Positions 8,263 to 15,276 of a stretch of 21,567 nucleotides of DNA are shown piece after piece (the stretch's first letter is position 1; every line of letters begins with the position of its first letter). The stretch lies in contig CAYUWG010000063.1 of assembly GCA_964448285.1 (NCBI GenBank), positions 1 to 21,567 on the forward strand, read 5' to 3'. Origin of the DNA: CAYUWG01 sp964448285. GTDB taxonomy: Bacteria > Bacteroidota > Ignavibacteria > SZUA-365. The notes below the pieces were generated by a model, which saw only the letters and a list, made by a program, of their open reading frames with translations, made no database searches and was not told the DNA's origin. Made by a program: the position numbers and the translations under genes.

Positions 8263-8953
8263 CGCCACTCATTTGGGCTGCGAGGGCATCCAGCCGTCGT
8301 CGAAGCCCCAACTCAACCACGAGAGGTACTGCGTGGCAAGCACGTCGGCGATGCCGATCACTTCTTCGGCTTGCTCTCGTGACACTGGAGTTCCATGCAC
8401 GGCCGCGTTGCACAACTGGAGCACCTTCACTGTGAGCTGCATCTGCTCATCTGTGAGGGCATCGCCCTGATAGAGTTTTCGGACAAGCCTGATGCCGCTG
8501 TCTCGATCGTCGTATTGAACCTTGAACCCTTTCGCGAGATTCCGCGCCAGTATGTCAATCTCAATGCGCAGACCAGCCAATGCCAAGTTCGGATCTTGGG
8601 AAGCAAGAGCTCGATAGTAGTTCATGTCCAAACCACTCGGAGACGGGCGGAACCCAAGTTGGATCAGGCGTGCGTTGGCTTCGGTCAACGGAATTGCGGG
8701 AACTCCCTTCTTCTCGCCACGAAGCGGAGCCGCCTCGACACGAACGGACAATTCCCGTGCTTCCTGAATCTCTTGAGGGAAATCGATCCCGACGCCACCT
8801 GGGAGATCCGCATGCCTTATGCGGGCAATTAGGTTCTTCAACTCCTGGCGAAACACGAAGCCGACGCCGAGAACAACGAGGGGCCAGACCAGGACCCGGA
8901 CGAATTCGAGAACCAACTTCGCGATTTCCATTCGTTTGATTTCGTCGGGCTAA
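8191..8953 (-). mobile_element. Integron cassette 2 (predicted 763 bp)
   Basis: Boundaries are set by the standard crossover between G and TT of each R' core: GTTAGCC at 8954-8948 and GTTAGAC at 8191-8185. It contains one gene in cassette orientation that starts 17 bases after the incoming core and stops a few bases before R'' of its own attC, the tight packing usual for gene cassettes. It is GC-rich compared with cassette 1. Confidence 0.88.
8269..8931 (-). CDS. Cassette-borne membrane-anchored protein with HEPN/DUF4145-like C-terminus
   Basis: The 220-residue product has one N-terminal membrane segment (residues about 9-27, EFVRVLVWPLVVLGVGFVF), a basic juxtamembrane part, a linker, and a helical C-terminal domain. 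Within it DDRDSGIRLVRKLYQGDALT is followed by LQLCNAAVHGTPVSREQAEE, a pattern like the DUF4145/HEPN-type helical bundle in which a conserved 'N/R-x-x-x-H-G' caps a helix. The canonical HEPN RNase motif R-x4-6-H is not complete (Asn175 and His179), so nuclease activity is doubtful. The topology suggests the domain faces the cytoplasm. The start lacks a Shine-Dalgarno and lies 17 bases from the cassette core. Phage defence or stress sensing is a guess based on cassette context only. Confidence 0.8.
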   Translation of the reverse strand: MEIAKLVLEFVRVLVWPLVVLGVGFVFRQELKNLIARIRHADLPGGVGIDFPQEIQEARELSVRVEAAPLRGEKKGVPAIPLTEANARLIQLGFRPSPSGLDMNYYRALASQDPNLALAGLRIEIDILARNLAKGFKVQYDDRDSGIRLVRKLYQGDALTDEQMQLTVKVLQLCNAAVHGTPVSREQAEEVIGIADVLATQYLSWLSWGFDDGWMPSQPK

Positions 8954-9036
8954 CGCCATGCGCGTGAGCCGCGCGCGCATGCGCATTGGGTTGCGAGATG
9001 ATGTTCGCTCGCGTCGGCTCTACGCGCCAGTTAGAC
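8948..9036 (-). other. attC recombination site of cassette 1 (89 bp)
   Basis: On the minus strand R'' is GTCTAAC (9036-9030) and R' is GTTAGCC (8954-8948; the sixth base departs from GTTRRRY). The arms GCGCGTAGAGCCGACGCG and CGCGCGGCTCACGCGC pair completely except for two unpaired A bases on the R''-L'' side. The loop between them is about 34 bases. It is sharply more GC-rich than the gene it follows, which supports the attC having been joined to that gene rather than having evolved with it. Confidence 0.92.
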
Positions 9037-12000
9037 GCGATTCTCAGGTTTGAATGAAAACGCTTCATCAGCTGGAAGACTTAGAAGAACTGTACAAAAG
9101 TCTAATCCTTCACGCAACGCACCGAATGTCCATTTTTCTTATCAGCGGCATAAGTAACACCATAGTAAACTCCTGGAGTATCATAACCAAAACTAAAATG
9201 CCTTGCGACTGTTGTCGGATGGGTCACCCCAGTTGACGACCAGTAGTATCCATATTGACTCATGTAGCCGAATAGAGGCGGTCCAGAATATGTAGAATAT
9301 CGACATCCACCAGGCATTGCAGTATAATTGGTACTATTCGTTGCCCCTACATTTGGACTCTGCCAATGAAGCGTTCCAGGTTCCTTTAATTTACCACCTG
9401 CGTTTGGTTCTAGGTAAGTAATAAGCTGGACCCATTCAGAAGAATCGGGGACATGCCAACCTTGAGGTGCTAAGCCGCGTGGATCGTTAACCGCATACCA
9501 GTTATAGAGCTTGCCATAAACAGTATCCATAGTGGGGTCGTTGTTATAATAGCACCAAGCGCCCGTAGTGAGATTTGCCCATTTGGTTGCGTCTGTTACC
9601 TGAGGTATCGGATCTCCATTGCGGTATGTCGTCACGTCAAGATTTTTGAGCATCCATACCTGCGTGCCTATTGTCACTGTCTCGACACCTCCGCCCTGTT
9701 GCGTCGCAACTTCGATCTTTGGTTTCGTAGTATTATCACCATGTTCACGGTCATAAAAAATAAATGTTGTTGTTGATTGTTGATTCTCTGGGTTCAAAAG
9801 GAATCCATGGTAATTGGTTGGATTGTTGAGCCAACTTTTGAATGCATCTGTAATATCGACAATTAAATCACCATTGATATTACTTATAGTTTTTAACGGA
9901 GTAAACAAAACGCACGTATTTAGAAAATTACTCGTGAGCTGTGTTTCTGACCAATCACAGGTGATAGGTAAAATCGATGATACTGATTGAACTCCTGACC
10001 CGCTTTGACGAGTCAAGATAAGTTGAGCCCTAGAGACATTACTTGAAGGGATTGATGGTAAATCAAAAAACAAGCCTACATAAAACATATTTATTGGTGA
10101 AGATGCAACTCCGAACTGTAAGTTCTGATTATTGTAGTTAGCAGAACCGATAACTGCTTCGCAATAAGAATCTTTTGATGCATAGATCGTGTATTGATTC
10201 TGACTCTGATTTGTTGTAAATGTAACTTCATCTCCATAACCCGTGTCCACACTGTTCATTGCATATGCCCGCAGATAGTAAGTCGTGTTTGGAGCGAGTC
10301 CTGTAAGGTTGCTCACAAAGCTCCCAACTCCCGTTCCGTCAGTTGTCCTGTCATTTAGTATCGTCGGTGAAGGTGTCGTACTCCAGCAGACGCCTCGTGC
10401 AGTCACAGGAGAGCCACCATCCGAGGTAATCGTGCCGCCGCTGGTGGCTGTGGTTTGTGTAATGTTTGTTACGTTCGTGGTTGTCAGTATTGGTTCTTGA
10501 CCTTGTTGCGTTGTGAATGACCAAGTCTCAGACCAATCGCCTATAAAGCTCGATATAGTCGCCTTTACGCGCCAGTAATACCTCTGATTGTTTGCGAGGA
10601 CGCTTTGGGTGACCTGATATTCTGCTGATGTCGAAGGTACATCAATGATTGGGTTGTTGAAGCTCAAGTCTGTTGAAACTTGGAAAGTGTAAGCATTAGC
10701 GCCTATTACGGGATAACAACTCAAAGCAAGAGCAGTTGGATTATCTGTGCTTTTATCCGCCGGCTCACGTAACACTGGTCTCGTGCTGAAGACCTCATAC
10801 TTCGAATACATCGGTGTGTCATAACGGATGAGTTTTGCCCATATTAGAGAATTTGCAGCCCAAATCGATAAGCCGATAGTTGGCATTAAAGCCGCTAAAG
10901 TAGCTGCCTGAGCTGTTGTAATCAATCCCTCTGCGACCAAAATCCCACCGGCTGCTCCAGTTGTCAAAGCCACAGACTCCTTCATTATTAAATTACCAAT
11001 GGCCCGCAATAACGGAACAATTTCGGTTGATAATGATAATTCATTGCTCGCGCTTTCAACTTCCGAGTTCTGTTGCAGTTTATTTGTTATTGAAATGGCT
11101 CTCATCATTATTTCGTTAACATTGCTTAAGCCGCTTCCGCCTCCAAGGAGTATATCAAACGATGGTAATACAAAATATGTTAGTGTTGTCCCAGACACAG
11201 AAAAATCTATATCCGTGAATATAGATGCCGGCGGGATGGATGCATCTTCTCTTAATCCTTTCCCAACAATCCAATATTCAGATTTATAAACGTCGGTAGA
11301 AATGGAAGAATATGAGTTATCGTTTTGAACCGTTGGGTTCAGGCAAGTATTTGTAAAGACACATCCCCAACTATATGGAACCCCGCCAAACATCGGGCTA
11401 AAAATCGTCTTTACTGAAGCTTCGGTCCCATCTGCTTTGAGGTCCCGTCTGTAAACATTCACCCAACGCCAATTGTAGTTTTTCAATTCCACTGAATTGT
11501 TGGTTTGCGTAACCCTGAAGTAGGGATCAGGATCAGGATTGACGGCACCTGTAAACCGAGGGATGATTGTAGTGTCGAGATCAGCGTAGTCACAAATACA
11601 CCTTAGGTATAACGTTCTCGTTTCCTCTTCATCGAGTAAATCTAAAAGCTTGCTGTTGCTTAATGTGGTTCGAAGATGCTCTACGAATTTGCGGAATGAA
11701 GGAAGGTTGCCGATTCTTGTAAGGCGTGCATCGGTTGAATCCGACTGTGTTGTGCTGATCCCTGGTGTAAGGAATAGTAATCCATATACAGTCGATTGTA
11801 CATCAGCTTGTAAAATCCTGACTGAATTTCCGGATATGAGCGATAACGTTAACCCTCGTAGAGTCCCAAGTGTATCCGTAACGAGAAGTAATTGTGTCCC
11901 TTTCGTTGAAACAGGTACAGAGAAACGATCATTATCTATCGGATTGTTCAGCCCGTAGGTAGATTGCACATAGAGCGAGGTATTGGTTCCGATTTCGTTT

Positions 12001-12768
12001 GAATTGATCGTACCTGTTGCGATTGTTATTGCTGAATGAAAACGAAAAACGATCATCGTATCCGCTATCGGTGAAGCCAAAACGGAATCAGGTGAATAGA
12101 GTGACGTGTACCCAATGAAACGATAATTCGTGCTTGCCTGTGACTTGCGAAGATTTCGAAGTGAGTTCGTTGCAGAGGAACCGAGATAGGAAATGGAGGG
12201 CATTTCTAACACCGCAGTGCTCGTCTTCACAATCTTCGTTGAGCTTGAATTGTTACCACTATTTACGACGAGCAGATAAACGCCGGGTGAAAGACCTCTT
12301 CCGTTGAGAATGAACTCATGCACTCCATTTGCCAGAACATTCTGAACAGAAGCGAGAAGTGTTCCATTGAGGGAATATAGACGTATCTCAATCGAGCCGG
12401 ATTGGGGAGTCCCAACTTGAAATCTCGTCTCGTCGATAAATGGATTCGCAAAATTCCCACTCAGTTCCAATGAACTTGGCAGAGCCGAGGGATGATCGCC
12501 GATTCCTGTCACAACGCCGAGATCAATGACGAAATTCGAGTGCAACACAGTATCTCTGAAGGAGCTGAGGTTCTCGATCCGAACCGAGTCGAGCGGGACG
12601 ACTGTGTCAGTCCGTGCGTCTTTCCCGGAAAAGGTGACCTTGACGGATTGGGAAAAGGTCGTGATTGAAACAGCAAGAACCAGAATGATCAATGCAGTAA
12701 GCTTTTCTTTCATGGCAGTCTCCTTGAAGATTTTATTTCTTTTTCTTTGTATCAGATTGAACGTCTAA
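8954..12768 (-). mobile_element. Integron cassette 1 (predicted 3815 bp, unusually large)
   Basis: The cassette runs from the attI crossover in GTTAGAC (12769-12763) to the crossover in R' of the first attC (8954-8948). It holds one gene of 1203 codons that starts about 50 bases after the core and stops 66 bases before R'' of the attC. Most cassettes are near 0.5-1 kb, so this is several times the usual size. Its base composition is visibly richer in A and T than both the attC and the chromosomal genes. Confidence 0.8.
9102..12713 (-). CDS. Secreted multidomain protein: T9SS sorting-like, FN3-like, DNRLRE and FISUMP domains
   Basis: The 1203-residue product starts with a signal peptide (about 1-22) and an AAGGAGA site six bases before ATG. 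Domains in order: a type IX sorting-like module at 82-163 (NFANPFIDETRFQV; LYSLNGTLLAS; GLSPGVYLLVVNSG; TKIVK), a long unrecognised region (170-570), a hydrophobic Gly/Ala-rich stretch (580-628), two fibronectin-III-like domains (645-736 and 740-834, the second with GVCWSTTPSPT and YYLRAYAMNS), a DNRLRE domain (841-1003) and a C-terminal FISUMP domain (1012-1203; GTQVWMLKNLDVTTYRNGD, GWHVPDSSEW, YYWSSTG, HSVRCVKD). It is probably exported to the cell surface, but the usual C-terminal sorting tag is near the N-terminus. Function is unknown; adhesive or surface-display roles would fit. It is the first gene of the integron array. Confidence 0.88.
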   Translation of the reverse strand: MKEKLTALIILVLAVSITTFSQSVKVTFSGKDARTDTVVPLDSVRIENLSSFRDTVLHSNFVIDLGVVTGIGDHPSALPSSLELSGNFANPFIDETRFQVGTPQSGSIEIRLYSLNGTLLASVQNVLANGVHEFILNGRGLSPGVYLLVVNSGNNSSSTKIVKTSTAVLEMPSISYLGSSATNSLRNLRKSQASTNYRFIGYTSLYSPDSVLASPIADTMIVFRFHSAITIATGTINSNEIGTNTSLYVQSTYGLNNPIDNDRFSVPVSTKGTQLLLVTDTLGTLRGLTLSLISGNSVRILQADVQSTVYGLLFLTPGISTTQSDSTDARLTRIGNLPSFRKFVEHLRTTLSNSKLLDLLDEEETRTLYLRCICDYADLDTTIIPRFTGAVNPDPDPYFRVTQTNNSVELKNYNWRWVNVYRRDLKADGTEASVKTIFSPMFGGVPYSWGCVFTNTCLNPTVQNDNSYSSISTDVYKSEYWIVGKGLREDASIPPASIFTDIDFSVSGTTLTYFVLPSFDILLGGGSGLSNVNEIMMRAISITNKLQQNSEVESASNELSLSTEIVPLLRAIGNLIMKESVALTTGAAGGILVAEGLITTAQAATLAALMPTIGLSIWAANSLIWAKLIRYDTPMYSKYEVFSTRPVLREPADKSTDNPTALALSCYPVIGANAYTFQVSTDLSFNNPIIDVPSTSAEYQVTQSVLANNQRYYWRVKATISSFIGDWSETWSFTTQQGQEPILTTTNVTNITQTTATSGGTITSDGGSPVTARGVCWSTTPSPTILNDRTTDGTGVGSFVSNLTGLAPNTTYYLRAYAMNSVDTGYGDEVTFTTNQSQNQYTIYASKDSYCEAVIGSANYNNQNLQFGVASSPINMFYVGLFFDLPSIPSSNVSRAQLILTRQSGSGVQSVSSILPITCDWSETQLTSNFLNTCVLFTPLKTISNINGDLIVDITDAFKSWLNNPTNYHGFLLNPENQQSTTTFIFYDREHGDNTTKPKIEVATQQGGGVETVTIGTQVWMLKNLDVTTYRNGDPIPQVTDATKWANLTTGAWCYYNNDPTMDTVYGKLYNWYAVNDPRGLAPQGWHVPDSSEWVQLITYLEPNAGGKLKEPGTLHWQSPNVGATNSTNYTAMPGGCRYSTYSGPPLFGYMSQYGYYWSSTGVTHPTTVARHFSFGYDTPGVYYGVTYAADKKNGHSVRCVKD

Positions 12769-12838
12769 CTAATGATTATCTGGAAACCAGATAATCTCCC
12801 AGATTTCCTTTTGTGCGGCAAAAGATTCCTCCTTTTGT
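12763..12838 (-). other. Putative attI site
   Basis: On the minus strand the core GTTAGAC lies at 12769-12763, a perfect GTTRRRY, 119 bases from the intI stop and 50 bases before the first cassette gene. Beside it is a perfect inverted repeat, GATTATCTGG-TTT-CCAGATAATC (12796-12774), and two direct copies of ACAAAAGGA (12838-12830 and 12814-12806) 24 bases apart, comparable to the integrase-binding repeats of known attI sites. Position and core are convincing; the exact outer boundary is not known. Confidence 0.7.
12774..12796. repeat. Perfect 10-bp inverted repeat next to the attI core
   Basis: GATTATCTGG (12774-12783), AAA, CCAGATAATC (12787-12796). It lies four bases from the recombination core. 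It could be an IntI binding site, a fold-back terminator of intI, or both; there is no U-tract, which argues against simple termination. Confidence 0.8.
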
Positions 12839-12845
12839 AAGTCGC

Positions 12846-12872
12846 AAAATAATTGACGTGTAATGAGTTCAA
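12846..12872 (-). promoter_or_regulatory. Weak candidate cassette promoter (Pc-like)
   Basis: On the minus strand TTGAAC (12872-12867) and TATTTT (12851-12846) are 15 bases apart, just after the intI stop and pointing into the array; TATTTTG also resembles the Bacteroidota -7 element TAnnTTTG with one base missing. The spacing is short, so this is only a candidate. Confidence 0.25.
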
Positions 12873-12881
12873 GCATCCAGT

Positions 12882-14021
12882 TCATCCTTTTGAGATTTTA
12901 TCTGGTTTCTTGATAACATCCAATCCAAACAGATCGCTCTCATCCATCGGACTGCGCACACCGAATCCTCCACGGTTTAGGACATGAGTGTAAATCATTG
13001 TTGTCTTTACGTCAGAGTGACCAAGAAGCTCTTGCACGGTTCTAATATCATAGCCTGCTTGTAGGAGATGCGTCGCGAATGAGTGTCGCAACGTATGACA
13101 AGTCGCACGGCGGGTTATTCCTGCCTTCTGAACCGCTTTCTTGAAGGCTTTTTGCAAAATAGAAGGATCGGTATGATGTCGCCCCTCTTTACCTGTCATA
13201 GGATCACGCCAACGATTCGTCTGTGGAAATAGATACTGCCATCGCCATTCCTTCGAGGCGTTCGGGTACTTTTTTGCGAGAGCATCCGGCAGAGGAACGG
13301 AACCCAACCCGGCTGTGATATCCCGTTCGTGAACAGCTTTTACCTTTCGAAGGTGATTTTCCAATGAACTCCGGAGTCCCACTGGTAACATGGTGACCCG
13401 GTCCTTCGCACCCTTGCCACGTCGAACCGTGATTTCATTCCTCGCAAAATCGACGTCCTGTACGCGTAGTCGAAGGCATTCCGTAACGCGAAGACCCGAT
13501 CCATATAAAAGCGAAGCTATAAGTTGGTTTTCACCTTCGAGAAAACCGAGTACGAGGCGTACTTCTTCCTTCGTCATAACGATGGGAAGATTTTGAGATT
13601 TCCGCGCCCGAATGACGTCGCCGAAATCACCAAGTTCCCTCATGATGACGTGTCGATAAAGAAACAACAATGCTGCGAGAGCCTGGTTTTGTGTCGAGGC
13701 GCTGACTTTCTCCTTTATGGCAAGATGCGTGAGAAATGCATTGATCTCTGGTTCCGCCATTTCTCGTGGGTGACGGACGTTATGAAAGTACACGTAGCGT
13801 TTAACCCAATGGCAATATGATTGCTCCGTTCGGCTGCTGTAATGACGCGACTGCAACGCTTCATGAAGTTGATCCATGAGCTTCGGCTTCAGGTGTTCGG
13901 CTGTCGGTCGTCGTATGGATCGCGGTGCAGTATGCGAGTTGTGAAATGCCATGGATGGGTTGTGGTTCAAAGCTTCGAGGCAATAGTAGTGAAACGAAAT
14001 ACGCATGTCAAGCATCTTCAC
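12882..14021 (-). CDS. intI: Integron integrase (IntI-type tyrosine recombinase)
   Basis: The C-terminal part has all tyrosine recombinase residues: Arg178 in LLYGSGLRVTE, Lys in RRGKGAKDR, His309 and Arg312 in CHTLRHSFATHLLQ, His335 in ELLGHSD and the nucleophile Tyr344 in MIYTHVLNRGG. Between them is the insertion specific to integron integrases (LPDALAKKYPNASKEW, then RWQYLFPQ, residues 244-266). The SAM-like N-terminal domain has HYSSRTEQSYCHWVKRY. It inserts and excises cassettes by recombining attC with attI. The longest frame starts at GTG 14021; ATG 14015, ATG 14006 and ATG 13952 are alternatives, and the last gives a length closest to known IntI. The gene points toward attI, opposite to class 1 integrons. 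No LexA-like box was found upstream. Confidence 0.95.
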   Translation of the reverse strand: MKMLDMRISFHYYCLEALNHNPSMAFHNSHTAPRSIRRPTAEHLKPKLMDQLHEALQSRHYSSRTEQSYCHWVKRYVYFHNVRHPREMAEPEINAFLTHLAIKEKVSASTQNQALAALLFLYRHVIMRELGDFGDVIRARKSQNLPIVMTKEEVRLVLGFLEGENQLIASLLYGSGLRVTECLRLRVQDVDFARNEITVRRGKGAKDRVTMLPVGLRSSLENHLRKVKAVHERDITAGLGSVPLPDALAKKYPNASKEWRWQYLFPQTNRWRDPMTGKEGRHHTDPSILQKAFKKAVQKAGITRRATCHTLRHSFATHLLQAGYDIRTVQELLGHSDVKTTMIYTHVLNRGGFGVRSPMDESDLFGLDVIKKPDKISKG

Positions 14022-14514
14022 AAATAAATATCAGTGAATACATCTGTTCACGGGCTGGCTCTCCCACGACTCCACACCACCGGGTATGATGCGAAACGAC
14101 GGGTGTACCTGCGGACCGGAGCCGGTTGGTCGCCGCGCTCGACGACTTCTTGGGAGATAGCGGCCGTGGTTTCACTCAGTTCGCACCGTTCCGGACCGAG
14201 CTTCTCCGGTTGTATCGGGACCGGAGTCAGGGTGAGTCCGTTGGAGCTTGTATCCAAACATATCCTTGCGTGGTGCGAAACCTACCGGTAAACCGAGAGG
14301 AGCCCGCGATAACGCTTGCCCGATGTACAGCAGATATAGATGTGTCCAAAGTAATCAGACCTCCGACGTTTCCTGATCGCTGAAGCGCCGGATAGTGTGC
14401 GATAAAGCCGGTTGAATCCTGCCGGCTCTCGCATCCCCGAGTTCATCGTGTTTCTGATGCGCCTCGCGGTCGGAGCCTTTGCCGCAACAAGCATGAAGCT
14501 TCGCTGAACGGTTC
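14022..14514. other. GC-rich stretch upstream of intI with no recognised gene
   Basis: About 490 bases lie between the intI start and the M50B-like gene. Short open frames exist on both strands but none resembles a protein family or has a start signal. The stretch is much more GC-rich than intI and is dense in CCGG-containing imperfect repeats. One clear small hairpin is AGCCGG-(10)-CCGGCT at 14406-14427. It should contain the intI promoter and may include decayed mobile DNA from the proximal chromosomal junction. Confidence 0.5.
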
Positions 14515-15276
14515 ATGGAGAGAACGAAACGACGGAGGCATCTTGGCCAATCCTTCCCGTTGTCGCATCTTTCCGCTGTGAAGAACGCGCGCCTCCAGTT
14601 TTCTCTCGTGATCGTACTTGTCCTGGCATCGGTTTTTTTCTGGGACACGATCTTTCTCTATCCCGTCAAGCTGTTCGTCGTGCTCATGCATGAGATCAGC
14701 CATGGCGTCGCGGCGCTCGTAACGGGCGGCAGCATAGAGCGAATCGAAATCGATGAACGCATCGGCGGCGTGTGCCGGACGCTCGGTGGATGGAGCTTCG
14801 CAATCGCATCGGCAGGCTACCTCGGAAGCATGGCTCTCGGCAGTTTGATCTTTCTCGCAGCGCTTCGGCAACGCATCGCAAAACCCTTGGGCGCATTCAT
14901 CGGCGTGGCGGTATTGGCCGTGACAACGCTCTTCGTGCGAAATCTCTTCGGTATCGTATTCGGCGTTCTCTTCGGCGCAGGAATGATCGCAGGCGTGAAG
15001 TACCTCCCGCGAAACGGCTTGCAGATGATTCTTCAATATCTCGGAGCCGTCAGTTGCTTGTATGCGCTGATCGATATCAAAGAAGATTTGCTGACGCTCG
15101 AACATCGCACGACGGATGCCGCGCTACTCGCAAGCATGACCGGCATTCCCGCTCTCGTCTGGGGAATTCTGTGGAGCGTTCTTGCGCTCGGCGTCTTCGT
15201 TCTCATGCTTCGCTCTGCCTATCACGCGATGTTTTCATCGACTCATTCTATGGCATCACAATCTCCTGATTCATGA
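14515..15276 (+). CDS. M50B-like integral membrane metalloprotease
   Basis: The 253-residue protein is mostly hydrophobic with about six membrane segments and the zinc motif HEISH (His59-Glu60-x-x-His63) inside the second one, followed by GVAALVTGGSIERIEI, a layout typical of the peptidase M50B-like family. Such proteins are putative intramembrane proteases; the substrate is unknown. The third metal ligand was not pinned down. Another possible start is GTG 14578 (VKNARLQF), which would remove a basic N-terminus. Its stop overlaps the start of gltX (ATGA), so the two genes are translationally coupled although functionally unrelated. Confidence 0.85.
   Translation: MERTKRRRHLGQSFPLSHLSAVKNARLQFSLVIVLVLASVFFWDTIFLYPVKLFVVLMHEISHGVAALVTGGSIERIEIDERIGGVCRTLGGWSFAIASAGYLGSMALGSLIFLAALRQRIAKPLGAFIGVAVLAVTTLFVRNLFGIVFGVLFGAGMIAGVKYLPRNGLQMILQYLGAVSCLYALIDIKEDLLTLEHRTTDAALLASMTGIPALVWGILWSVLALGVFVLMLRSAYHAMFSSTHSMASQSPDS

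Larger units (their letters stand above)
8185..14021 (-). mobile_element. Chromosomal integron: intI, putative attI and two cassettes
   Basis: All elements of an integron are present in one orientation on the minus strand: an IntI-type integrase (12882-14021), a GTTAGAC core (12763-12769) with flanking repeats, a cassette with a 1203-codon gene closed by an attC (8948-9036), and a second cassette with a 220-codon gene closed by another attC (8185-8262). Each attC has inverted arms that pair along their length except for extra bases on the R''-L'' arm only, which sets the polarity and agrees with the gene direction. No transposase or resistance gene is linked, so this looks like a sedentary chromosomal integron rather than a transposon-borne one. 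Confidence 0.9.

Noticed and set aside
8561..8986. Longer overlapping open frames across cassette 2, including one on the same strand in another frame
   Set aside because: They are Arg/Ser-rich shadow frames produced by GC-rich coding sequence; only the 220-residue frame has a membrane helix, a domain-like pattern and correct placement between the attC sites.
12882..14021. XerC/XerD or phage-type integrase instead of IntI
   Set aside because: The insertion LPDALAKKYPNASKEW, found only in integron integrases, and the adjacent attI/attC sites make IntI the better call.
14406..14427. T-arm-like hairpin (AGCCGG, TTGAATCCTG, CCGGCT) as part of a tRNA
   Set aside because: The remaining tRNA arms and an acceptor stem could not be found around it.
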